A stretch of DNA of 64,000 nt from Gp1-AA133 sp963850425. GTDB taxonomy: Bacteria > Acidobacteriota > Terriglobia > Terriglobales > Acidobacteriaceae. The position numbers and the translations under genes are program-made. Position 1 is the stretch's first letter, and each line of letters starts with the position of its first letter. The stretch covers positions 248,001 through 312,000 of the forward strand of contig CAWKLF010000007.1 of assembly GCA_963850425.1 (NCBI GenBank). The letters are read 5' to 3'. Of the stretch, positions 18,167 through 25,207 are shown in pieces. Below the pieces are notes generated by a model. That model was not told the DNA's origin. It made no database searches and saw only the letters and a program-made list of their open reading frames with translations.

Positions 18167-20869
18167 CTACTTCAGGTCCGAAGTCCAGTTCACGACCAGG
18201 GTCATGGGCGACGGCGAAACCTCGGGCTGGGTCAGAACCAGGAACCGGCGTCCGTCGGGAGTAATGTCGAAAGGGTCGCCTAAAGGAAAGACGTTGCGAA
18301 CCTCGAACAAGGATTGGAAGTTGCCGACTTCGAATCCGCCTTCGCGCGGGTTCGCGCTGACGCTAACCAGATGCGCGTCGGGTCCGATGTAATAGATTTC
18401 TTTTCCGTCGTGGCGCCACACGGGGAAGGTTCCTCCCTCACGCGAAATCTGCCATCGTCCATTTCCAGAAGGAAAGGAAGTCACGTAGACATCCTCGCGA
18501 GCGCCGTCGACGCTGCTGTAGGCGAGCCAGTGGCCGTCGGGGGAAAAGCGAAAGAAAGTCACTTTACCGGTAGGCGACTCCGGCTTGATGACCAACTGCG
18601 GCTTCTTGTCGCCCGAAGTCGGCATTGCCCAGACCGTCGAGCCCGTTGGACCCGCCTGCTGCATGTAGACCAGGTAGTGTCCATCCGGCGACCACTGCGG
18701 CCACGTCAAGCTCACCGGCTCAACCACGTTCTTGATCGAAACCAGCACTTCATCCTGGCCTCCACCATTGGCAAGGCGCGCGTGCAGCTCCGTGCCCGCC
18801 ATCGAAGTGGCGCCGAATTGCGCCATGTACGCGATGCGCTGGCCATCGGCCGACCAGGACGGCATCACGTGGGTCGCATCGTCAAACGTCAACCGGGTGC
18901 GAGCGCCGTTTTCCAGATCGAAGACCCAAATATCGGATTTGGGATTGCCCATCGCGATCGCCAGGCGCTTGCCATCCGGCGAGAGTCGGCCTCCGCGATA
19001 GCCCGCGCGCTCGGCCACATGGCTCAATATTTTTCCGCTGCGATCCATCCAGAGGATGTCCGTGTCTCCGATGCCGTTTTCCAACCCCGGCTCGTACAGC
19101 AGCGTCCCGCTACCTGCGACCGTAAACACCGTGTGAAAGGTGCCGGCATCGTGCTGCACGTCGTTTGCAAGCGAGATCGGATCGCCGGAAAGAGTGCCGC
19201 GGTCGGGATCAAACTTCTGCGCCATGAGCGCGTTCTGCTGGTGGAACAACAGGTAGCCGGCGGCAAAAAGTCCTCCGCCGTCGGTTGCCAGGACCAGCTT
19301 GGGAGCGCCCCCGTCGAGCGACCCTAGATAAATGCCGTTATCCTCACGGCGTCCACCGGCGTGATTGGTGGCGAAGTACAGGAAGTGTTTCCCATCGGGC
19401 AGAAAACTGGGCCAGCGATGCGTGCTGTGTTTGCTCAAATCGAGTTGCGTCACTCGCGCGGGCGCGCCACCGCCGGCATTGACTTTCCAAAGCGAATCGC
19501 GGTAGTCGGGCGCGTAGACGATAAGATTGTCGCCGTTCCATGCGCCGCCGCGGGCGTTGGGCGCGTCGGCAAGGATGGTCACCGGCCCGCCGGCTGCGGA
19601 GATCTTACGTAGCTTACTGTCGGCAAAGAAGCCGATCGCCTTGCTGTCTGCCGACCAGAACAATGCGAAAGCACCGTCGGTTCCAGCGAGTTTTTCGGCG
19701 GACGCGTTGTCGAGCCGGCGTACCCAGATCGAGTTTCGTCCCTTGGCTGCGCGGGCCGCAAACGCCACCCGGCTGCCGTCCGGAGAGAGCACGGGCGGCC
19801 CAGAGAAGTCGCCCATGAAATCGAAGGCAGCATCGGGCGGTGGCGGAATCGAGGCGCGCACTACACGAGGGTGCGATGGGGCAGACAATGCAAACCACAG
19901 CACCAGGGCAACAAGCGCGCCCACCGCGGCCATCCACCAGGCACGCTCGCGCCATTTCGGATGCGGCAACGCAATGCGCGCAATTCCCGAGCTCGAGTCG
20001 GCGGAAGTGATCCAGCGCAACTGCCGGGCAATGTCGGCCGCACTCTGCCAGCGCGACTCCGGGTCCTTCATCAACGCACCCTGCACGACGTGCTGCAGGT
20101 TGGGCGGGGCTAAGGGCTGGTGCGACGAGATCGGCTCCGGATCTTTTTCGAGAATCGCCGACGCGACCGTAACCTGGCTTTTGCCTTCAAAGGCGCGGCG
20201 GCCGGTGGCCATCTCGTACAGCACCGCGCCGAAGCTGAAAATATCGCTGCGCGCGTCGGCTTCGCGGCCTTCAATCTGTTCCGGCGACATGTACTGGTAG
20301 GTCCCGATCACGGTGCCTTCGGCAGTCAGCGGCTGCGAAAGATTCGGAGACGTCATGGTGGCCGACAATCCGGAGGATTGAGGCATGACCGGCGGTGCGG
20401 TCTTCGCCAATCCGAAGTCCAGCAGCTTGGCCCCGGTGCGCGTGAGCATGATATTGCCAGGCTTCAGGTCGCGATGCACTACGCCCATGCGATGCGCCTG
20501 ATCGAGTCCCTCCGCCACTTCGGCGCCATAACGCAAAACCAGTTCCAGCGGGAGCCGCCCTTTCATCAGCCGGGCGCCCAGGGTCTCCCCTTCGAGAAAC
20601 TCCATGACGATGTAGTGAATACCGTCCTGCTGTCCGAGATCGTAGAGCTGGCAGATGTTGGCGTGGCTGAGTTGCGAGATCGCGCGCGCCTCGCGCTGAA
20701 AACGCTCGAGCGCTTCCGGCTTCTCGGAAAGATGGGCAGGCAACACCTTGATCGCAACCGTGCGGTTCAGTCGCGTGTCGACCGCGCGATAGACTTCTCC
20801 CATCCCGCCGGCGCCGGCAGGGGAAACAATCTCGTAAGGCCCAAATTTCGTGCCGGAAGGCAGCGCCAT
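18167..20869 (-). CDS. Membrane Ser/Thr protein kinase with extracytoplasmic TolB/WD40-like beta-propeller
   Basis: 900 residues. The N-terminal kinase domain has a Gly loop (AGAGGMGEVYRAVD), K41 in VAIKVL, catalytic HRDLKPGN at 132-139, DFG at 151-153, and the APE-like MSPEQIEG. One transmembrane helix at about 311-329 follows. The remaining ~570 residues consist of PD40/TolB-type propeller repeats with the signature LSPDG, WSADG, FLPDGKHFLYF, LSPDGKRLAIA, WSPDGHYLVYM, FSPDGHWLAYSS. The topology suggests that the propeller senses a ligand outside the inner membrane and controls the cytoplasmic kinase. This architecture is very abundant in acidobacteria. It stands alone; its targets are unknown. 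Confidence 0.93.
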   Translation of the reverse strand: MALPSGTKFGPYEIVSPAGAGGMGEVYRAVDTRLNRTVAIKVLPAHLSEKPEALERFQREARAISQLSHANICQLYDLGQQDGIHYIVMEFLEGETLGARLMKGRLPLELVLRYGAEVAEGLDQAHRMGVVHRDLKPGNIMLTRTGAKLLDFGLAKTAPPVMPQSSGLSATMTSPNLSQPLTAEGTVIGTYQYMSPEQIEGREADARSDIFSFGAVLYEMATGRRAFEGKSQVTVASAILEKDPEPISSHQPLAPPNLQHVVQGALMKDPESRWQSAADIARQLRWITSADSSSGIARIALPHPKWRERAWWMAAVGALVALVLWFALSAPSHPRVVRASIPPPPDAAFDFMGDFSGPPVLSPDGSRVAFAARAAKGRNSIWVRRLDNASAEKLAGTDGAFALFWSADSKAIGFFADSKLRKISAAGGPVTILADAPNARGGAWNGDNLIVYAPDYRDSLWKVNAGGGAPARVTQLDLSKHSTHRWPSFLPDGKHFLYFATNHAGGRREDNGIYLGSLDGGAPKLVLATDGGGLFAAGYLLFHQQNALMAQKFDPDRGTLSGDPISLANDVQHDAGTFHTVFTVAGSGTLLYEPGLENGIGDTDILWMDRSGKILSHVAERAGYRGGRLSPDGKRLAIAMGNPKSDIWVFDLENGARTRLTFDDATHVMPSWSADGQRIAYMAQFGATSMAGTELHARLANGGGQDEVLVSIKNVVEPVSLTWPQWSPDGHYLVYMQQAGPTGSTVWAMPTSGDKKPQLVIKPESPTGKVTFFRFSPDGHWLAYSSVDGAREDVYVTSFPSGNGRWQISREGGTFPVWRHDGKEIYYIGPDAHLVSVSANPREGGFEVGNFQSLFEVRNVFPLGDPFDITPDGRRFLVLTQPEVSPSPMTLVVNWTSDLK

Positions 20870-20900
20870 GAAGATGGAGAGGATTATATCGTGAGGCAGA

Positions 20901-21035
20901 TGTCAGCTCTCAGCTCTCTGCCTTCAGTTAACCGATCCGGCTACGAGCTTCGAGCGGTGAATCGACAACACCGCCAGCTCTTTGCCAGATGCGGAGGGCT
21001 TAGTGGCACGAGCTGAAGGCTGACAGCTGACAGCG
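20901..21035. repeat. Inverted pair of degenerate heptamer tracts (TCAGCTC type)
   Basis: The left tract 20901-20927 reads as units like GTCAGCT-CTCAGCT-CTCTGCC-TTCAG; the right tract 21011-21035 (GCTGAAG-GCTGACA-GCTGACA-GCG) is its approximate reverse complement. About 83 bases separate them. They lie between the kinase start and the fluoride riboswitch. Confidence 0.7.
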
Positions 21036-21080
21036 CAGTGAATAGCCGACCTCCCTTCGTGTGTGATAAAACTTCCACAC

Positions 21081-21128
21081 GGCGATGGAGTTCGCCATAA
21101 CCGCCCGACAGGGCTGATAACTCCTACC
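21081..21128 (+). promoter_or_regulatory. Fluoride riboswitch (crcB motif)
   Basis: The sequence fits the crcB RNA consensus: GGCGATGG at the 5' side, ATAACCGCCC, and CTGATAACTCCTAC at the 3' side. P1 is GGAGTT (21087-21092) with AACTCC (21119-21124); P2 is GCCC (21103-21106) with GGGC (21111-21114) closing GACA; GGCG (21081-21084) can pair with CGCC (21093-21096). It lies 28 bases before the crcB start codon. CTCC of the P1 3' strand can alternatively pair with the GGAG of the ribosome binding site (21143-21147), suggesting translational control that turns expression on when fluoride is bound. Confidence 0.95.
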
Positions 21129-21155
21129 AGAACATCTGTTCCGGAGGACTCCATC

Positions 21156-21530
21156 GTGCTCGACTTCCTCGCCATTTCCCTCGGCGCCGTGGTGGGCGCC
21201 AACCTGCGCTACTGGATGAGCCGCTCGGCTCTGCGCTGGTTCGGGCCGGTTTTCCCCTACAGCACGCTCTCCATCAATGTCATCGGCAGTTTTGTGCTCG
21301 GCTTTTTCATGATGTGGACGACCGAACGCGCCATGGTCGATCCCCGCTGGCGTCTGCTGATTGCCGTCGGCTTCTGCGGAGGATACACAACATTCTCCAG
21401 CTACGCGTATGAGACCATGGCGTTCTTCGAGCAGGGCCAGTGGACCCTACTGGCCGCGAATGTTTTAGCCAACAACGTGCTGGCCTGCCTGGCTGTGATA
21501 GCGGGAATGGCCTTGGCAAGGGTACTGTAG
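21156..21530 (+). CDS. crcB: Fluoride ion channel CrcB/FluC
   Basis: 124 residues from GTG 21156, with GGAGG 8 bases upstream. Four hydrophobic helices are visible. The family signatures are GANLRYW near residue 15, FPYSTLSINVIGSFVLGF (the N-x3-GSF region) and GGYTTFSSYAYE, which contains the TTFSSY motif coordinating Na+ and fluoride. FluC channels work as antiparallel dual-topology dimers in the inner membrane and let fluoride leak out. Expression is predicted to be under the fluoride riboswitch immediately upstream. The DUF190 gene begins one base after the stop. Confidence 0.95.
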   Translation: MLDFLAISLGAVVGANLRYWMSRSALRWFGPVFPYSTLSINVIGSFVLGFFMMWTTERAMVDPRWRLLIAVGFCGGYTTFSSYAYETMAFFEQGQWTLLAANVLANNVLACLAVIAGMALARVL

Positions 21531-21531
21531 A

Positions 21532-21861
21532 ATGACCGGCGCTATGGCGGTACAAGTCACGATGTATCTGAACGAAGGCGACCAGTGGCATCGCCGGCCT
21601 TTGCATCTGGAGGTCCTCAACTACCTGCGCAAGGAAGGCGTATACGCCGCTACGGCCGTGCATGCGGTGGCCGGCTTCCTCGGGCGGCACAAGGTGGAAA
21701 CATCGCACCTGGTGGATGCGGGAGGGAAGCTTCCGGTGATCATTACGTTTGTCGACACGGATGAGCACGTCAATCGCGTGCTGCCGACTTTGAAAGAGAT
21801 GGCTGCGAATCGGTTGATCGTGCGCGAGAACGTGGTGATTGAGCAGGGGAATTTGGACTGA
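21532..21861 (+). CDS. DUF190 protein (PII-like fold), fluoride-operon partner
   Basis: 109 residues from ATG 21532, or 105 from ATG 21544. It contains the DUF190 pattern VTMYLNEGDQWHRRPLHLEVLNYLRKEG, quoted in parts: VTMYLNEGDQWHRRPL and HLEVLNYLRKEGVYAATAVH, then AGFLGRH and LPVIITFVDTDE. DUF190 proteins have a ferredoxin-like, PII-like trimeric fold and are often encoded beside or fused to CrcB. The one-base gap to crcB indicates translational coupling and control by the same riboswitch. A regulatory or sensing role in fluoride export is inferred from that association only. Confidence 0.9.
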   Translation: MTGAMAVQVTMYLNEGDQWHRRPLHLEVLNYLRKEGVYAATAVHAVAGFLGRHKVETSHLVDAGGKLPVIITFVDTDEHVNRVLPTLKEMAANRLIVRENVVIEQGNLD

Positions 21862-21930
21862 TTGGAGTGCATTGGCCTTGCGCTTCAGCGGCTATAGCCG
21901 CGCATGGACGGGCGACGAGAACGAAAGAGA

Positions 21931-22725
21931 ATGACACCACTCGACATTCTGGCCATTGCCGCGCATCGCGACGACGTCGAGCAAACCTGCGGCGGCACAT
22001 TGCTCAAGATGGCCGAACACGGGTATCGCACGGGCATTCTTGACCTGACGCGCGGCGAGATGGGTACGCGCGGGTCCGCCCCGGATCGTGAACGTGAAGC
22101 GGCAGACGCCGCGCGCATCCTCAAAGCCTCGTGGCGCGGTGCGCTGGATATTCCCGATGGGCGCGTGGAGAACACCTGGGAAAACAAGTTGAAAGTGGCG
22201 CGGGTGCTGCGCGAACAGCGTCCGCGGGTGGTTATCCTTCCTTATTGGAAGGGCCGGCATCCGGATCATTACACGGCTTCGACGCTGGGGTATGAGGCTT
22301 GTTTTCTGGCGGGGCTTTCGAAACTGGTCGTCGGTCGTCAGTCGTCGGTCGTCGGCTCTGAGAGTTCGACAGGGGAGGACGCTCGTCGCTCCGCCGACAA
22401 GGCTGCTGACGTGGGACTGGCTCCGCATCGGCCCTTCAAGATTGTTTATGCGACGCTGTATTACGATGTGCGGCCCACCTTTGTTGTAGATATCACCGAG
22501 CAGTTCGAGGCGCGCTTCCAATCGCTGATGGCGTACAAGACCCAGTTCTCGGATCAGGATGCCGGGAAAGATCTCTTCCCTGCGCAGAAAGAAATTCGCA
22601 ATCGCGTGGAAGCCATGGCCCGTTTTTACGGAATGCTGGGCGGGGTCGAGTTCGCGGAACCGTTCCTTCAAAGGGAAGTCGGGCTGGTGGACGATTTGCT
22701 GATGATCCCGGTGAAGTCGATTTGA
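21931..22725 (+). CDS. bshB1: Bacillithiol biosynthesis deacetylase BshB1 (PIG-L/LmbE family)
   Basis: 264 residues from ATG 21931; an ATG at 21904 has no ribosome binding site. The zinc motif usually written AHPDD appears as AHRDD (residues 11-15), followed by VEQTCGGTLLK, TRGEMGTRG and the second His motif GRHPDHYTAS. It removes the acetyl group from GlcNAc-malate in bacillithiol synthesis. Between LAGLSKL and HRPFKIVYATLYYD there is an extra stretch of about 25-30 residues (VVGRQSSVVGSESS and a charged run) encoded by a GGTCGTC heptamer tract; most relatives have only a few residues there. The extra loop keeps the frame, so the enzyme may still work. bshA and bshC are not in the window. 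Confidence 0.88.
   Translation: MTPLDILAIAAHRDDVEQTCGGTLLKMAEHGYRTGILDLTRGEMGTRGSAPDREREAADAARILKASWRGALDIPDGRVENTWENKLKVARVLREQRPRVVILPYWKGRHPDHYTASTLGYEACFLAGLSKLVVGRQSSVVGSESSTGEDARRSADKAADVGLAPHRPFKIVYATLYYDVRPTFVVDITEQFEARFQSLMAYKTQFSDQDAGKDLFPAQKEIRNRVEAMARFYGMLGGVEFAEPFLQREVGLVDDLLMIPVKSI
22326..22360 (+). repeat. Heptamer tract GGTCGTC inside bshB1
   Basis: Five consecutive heptamers: GGTCGTC, GGTCGTC, AGTCGTC, GGTCGTC, GGCTCTG. The same word family appears in the intergenic tract at 24384-24442, including the ending GTCGGCTCTG that recurs at 24499-24508. Confidence 0.8.
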
Positions 22726-22730
22726 AAGCG

Positions 22731-22858
22731 CTGATGGCTTGTAGCCGATGGCTTGTGGCCGCGAGCTAAGACTCCTTGAGCGCCGACACTCTCAGAATAA
22801 AACTCTTCTTTAAATCGACGGTCTTGCCATTAGCTAACGACCACCCGCCATCAGCTAG
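22731..22858. repeat. Inverted pair of heptamer tracts between bshB1 and the O-methyltransferase
   Basis: The left tract (22733-22767) reads GATGGCT-TGTAGCC-GATGGCT-TGTGGCC-GCGAGCT; the right tract 22827-22858 (CCATTAG..CCATCAGCTAG) is its approximate reverse complement. The last bases of the right tract provide the stop codon of the minus-strand O-methyltransferase gene. Confidence 0.65.
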
Positions 22859-23523
22859 ATCCTCAACGCTACTGCCACTCCATCCCGCACGGGCATAACC
22901 GTCGTGAAGAAGTCTTTGGACTTGTAGAGTTCCCGATTGAATTCCTGAATGGCTTTCGTCATCGCATCGGGGTTTTGCGAGTCCGTAACGCGGCCGCTCC
23001 AGAGCACGTTGTCGGTCACAAACAGTCCGCCCTTCTTGAGCCGGGGCGGGACCATGCGCAGCACGCGCGGGTAGTCATCCTTGTCGATGTCGTTAAACAC
23101 GATGTCGAACGCTTCGGTCTGCTCGGAGAGCAACTCGATGGCGTCTCCTGTGTGAATCTTGATGCGGTCTGCGACGCCGGCGCGCTGGAAGTAGCGGCGG
23201 GCTTTTTCGGCGTTCTTAGGATCGCCGTCGGTGTAGTGCACACGGCCACCCTCGCCCACGGCGCGCGCCCACCAGATCGTCGAATACCCGATCGCCGAGC
23301 CCATCTCGAAAACCGTCTTCGCGCCTGTCATCCTCACAAGCTGCTGGAAGAACGTCGCCACCACCGGGCCGACGATGGGTATTTTGTATTTCGTAGCTTC
23401 GGCTTCCATTTCCGCGAGCACTTCGTCGCGGGGCGGAAGCAGCGAATAAATGTAGCTGTCGACGTCCGGCTGGGTAACGAATCCGTGATGACGCCAGGTG
23501 GCGGTGTTCGGTGCGGTGGACAA
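22855..23523 (-). CDS. Class I SAM-dependent O-methyltransferase (methyltransf_3 type)
   Basis: 222 residues from TTG 23523, with GGAG 7 bases upstream. The SAM-binding motif I is VFEMGSAIGYSTIWWARAV (residues ~71-89), the acidic residue ending strand 2 is in VHYTDGDP, and the metal-binding Asp residues are in FDIVFNDIDKDDYPRVL and the following VTDNVLWSGRV. This matches caffeoyl-CoA/catechol O-methyltransferase-like enzymes, which methylate a hydroxyl using Mg2+. The acceptor is unknown. It is a lone minus-strand gene flanked by heptamer repeat tracts at both ends. Confidence 0.9.
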   Translation of the reverse strand: MSTAPNTATWRHHGFVTQPDVDSYIYSLLPPRDEVLAEMEAEATKYKIPIVGPVVATFFQQLVRMTGAKTVFEMGSAIGYSTIWWARAVGEGGRVHYTDGDPKNAEKARRYFQRAGVADRIKIHTGDAIELLSEQTEAFDIVFNDIDKDDYPRVLRMVPPRLKKGGLFVTDNVLWSGRVTDSQNPDAMTKAIQEFNRELYKSKDFFTTVMPVRDGVAVALRI

Positions 23524-23537
23524 GGGGGAGCTCCTAT

Positions 23538-23588
23538 GCTTCTGGCTTCTGGCTTCTGGCTTCTGGCTTCTTAGTTCTTAGTTCTTAC
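23538..23588. repeat. Heptamer tract TCTGGCT/TCTTAGT
   Basis: Four units of TCTGGCT are followed by TCTTAGT, TCTTAGT and TCTTACG, an uninterrupted 7-bp period just upstream of the O-methyltransferase start. Confidence 0.8.
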
Positions 23589-23676
23589 GCTCCGAGCATT
23601 AATTGGTAAAGTTAGGTTCAAGATTTGGCCGCATCGGCCCGACTTTCATTGCAATCTTAAATCAAAAATCTGCAAT

Positions 23677-24375
23677 CTAGAGCGTCTGCCCTGGGGTCAT
23701 TTCGAGCACTTCCACGTTCGGGGCCAGCTTTTGCAGTTCGCTCGGCCTGCCGGTCAATACGGGGAATGTTCCGAAGTGCATCGGGATGATGGTTTTTGCC
23801 TGCAGGAGGTTCGCCGCATACGCGGCTTCGCGCGGTGACATGGTGTAGTGGTCGCCGATCGGGACCATGGCGATGTCCGGTGCGTACAGGTCGTGAATAA
23901 TTTTCATGTCGCCGAAGACGTTGGTGTCGCCCGCGTGGTAGATCTTCACGCCATTTTCAAATTCGATGACGAAGCCGACTGCTTCCCCGCCGTAGAGGAT
24001 CTGGTCACCATCCTGAATGCCGCAGGAGTGGTCGGCATGCACCATGGTCACCTTGATGTCAGCAACTTTGACCGTGCCGCCTTTGTTCATCTCGACCAGA
24101 TTCTGCAAGCCCTTTTTGCCCAACCAGCGCGCCAGTTCCGGGATGGCCACCACCGCGGGCTGGTGCTTGCTACCGATCTCGACCGCGTCGCCGATGTGGT
24201 CGCCGTGCGCGTGGGTCACCAGCATCACATCCAGCTTCTTCAGTGTCTTTTCTTTGTCCGGGCACATGGGATTGTTCATGACCCAGGGATCGATGAGGAT
24301 GGTCTTGCCGCCGGGCGTCTCCAAGCGAAACGTCGCGTGGCCGAGCCAGGTGAGCTTTACACCTTTCAGATTCAT
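23677..24375 (-). CDS. UPF0173 metal-dependent hydrolase (metallo-beta-lactamase fold)
   Basis: 232 residues from ATG 24375; the reading frame is open upstream but runs into repeat DNA. The protein opens with VKLTWLGHATFRLET and has the metal motif THAHGDHIGD at about residues 55-64, with further ligands in VHADHSCG, AGDTNVFGD and PMHFGTFPVL. This matches the UPF0173/YtkL group of RNase Z-like metallo-beta-lactamase hydrolases that lack the nucleic-acid-binding extensions. The substrate is unknown. It is divergent from hpt, with a repeat-rich 260-base region between the two starts. Confidence 0.9.
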   Translation of the reverse strand: MNLKGVKLTWLGHATFRLETPGGKTILIDPWVMNNPMCPDKEKTLKKLDVMLVTHAHGDHIGDAVEIGSKHQPAVVAIPELARWLGKKGLQNLVEMNKGGTVKVADIKVTMVHADHSCGIQDGDQILYGGEAVGFVIEFENGVKIYHAGDTNVFGDMKIIHDLYAPDIAMVPIGDHYTMSPREAAYAANLLQAKTIIPMHFGTFPVLTGRPSELQKLAPNVEVLEMTPGQTL

Positions 24376-24383
24376 GGAAATCC

Positions 24384-24600
24384 TGTTGTTGTCGTTGGTC
24401 GTTGGTCCTTGGCCGTTCGGTCGTCGGTCGTCGGCCGTCGGGTAAGAATTATCCTGTTCGTTCGATGTATGAGTCAATGGAAGAGGTGACCTCCGCTGTC
24501 GTCGGCTCTGGATTATGTCGGCCCTTCGACGCACTTTACTATCGCTGGCGTCCACCAGCCTTGCGTGAGCCAACGACCAACGACCAAGGACCAAGGACCC
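24384..24600. repeat. Inverted pair of heptamer tracts (GTCGTTG / CCAACGA) between divergent genes
   Basis: The left tract 24384-24442 has eight or so units: GTCGTTG, GTCGTTG, GTCCTTG, GCCGTTC, GGTCGTC, GGTCGTC, GGCCGTC. The right tract 24570-24600 (CCAACGA-CCAACGA-CCAAGGA-CCAAGGA-CCC) is complementary. The ~125-base spacer contains nothing recognisable. The promoters of both divergent genes must lie in or beside this structure. Confidence 0.8.
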
Positions 24601-24635
24601 TTTTATGTTTTCGTGCGTCGGAATTTCTGTTACAT

Positions 24636-25196
24636 ATGTGTGCCGTGTCGGACCTGAAGGTTCTTCTCACTCGCCAGCAGATCGCCCAGAGAGTCAAGGA
24701 ACTGGGCGCGGAGATCACGCGCGATTTCGCCGGGGAATCGGTCGTGTTCGTGGGCGTGCTCAAGGGCGCGGCGATTTTCCTGAGTGACCTGGCGCGCGCC
24801 GTAGAACTTGACTCGACATTTGATTTCATCGGTGTCTCCAGTTACGGCAACCGTCCCGAACCCGCCCACGAATTGCAGCATGGCTGGGATTCGACCGGCG
24901 AGGTGAAGCTGACCAAGGACGTCGACCAGTCGATGGAGGGCAAGAACATCATCCTGGTGGAAGATATTCTCGACACCGGCCTCACCCTGACCTTCCTGAA
25001 GAAGTTCCTGACCGCGCACAAGCCGAAGGCGCTCAAGATCGCCGCCTTGCTCGACAAACCTTCGCGGAGAAAGCTGCCAATCGAGGGGGACTACGTAGGC
25101 TTCAAGATTCCCGACGAGTTCGTAGTGGGATACGGGCTGGATTATGCGGAACGCTATCGGAATCTGGCGGATGTTTGCATTGTTCCGCGAGAGTAG
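24636..25196 (+). CDS. hpt: Hypoxanthine (guanine) phosphoribosyltransferase
   Basis: 186 residues from ATG 24636 (GTG 24645 also possible; no strong ribosome binding site for either). The PRPP-binding signature VEDILDTGLTLTFL is at about residues 108-121, preceded by the GVLKGAAIFLSDLAR loop and followed by KIAALLDKPSRRK and the C-terminal base-binding region VVGYGLDYAERYRNL. It salvages hypoxanthine and guanine to IMP and GMP in the cytoplasm. The GAF-PP2C gene follows within 12 bases and may be co-transcribed. TilS and FtsH, common neighbours elsewhere, are absent. Confidence 0.95.
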   Translation: MCAVSDLKVLLTRQQIAQRVKELGAEITRDFAGESVVFVGVLKGAAIFLSDLARAVELDSTFDFIGVSSYGNRPEPAHELQHGWDSTGEVKLTKDVDQSMEGKNIILVEDILDTGLTLTFLKKFLTAHKPKALKIAALLDKPSRRKLPIEGDYVGFKIPDEFVVGYGLDYAERYRNLADVCIVPRE

Positions 25197-25207
25197 AGGG
25201 CACTGGA

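Noticed and set aside
21063..21155. Upstream extension of crcB to 21063
   Set aside because: It would translate the fluoride riboswitch; the GTG at 21156 has a proper ribosome binding site and gives the normal FluC length.
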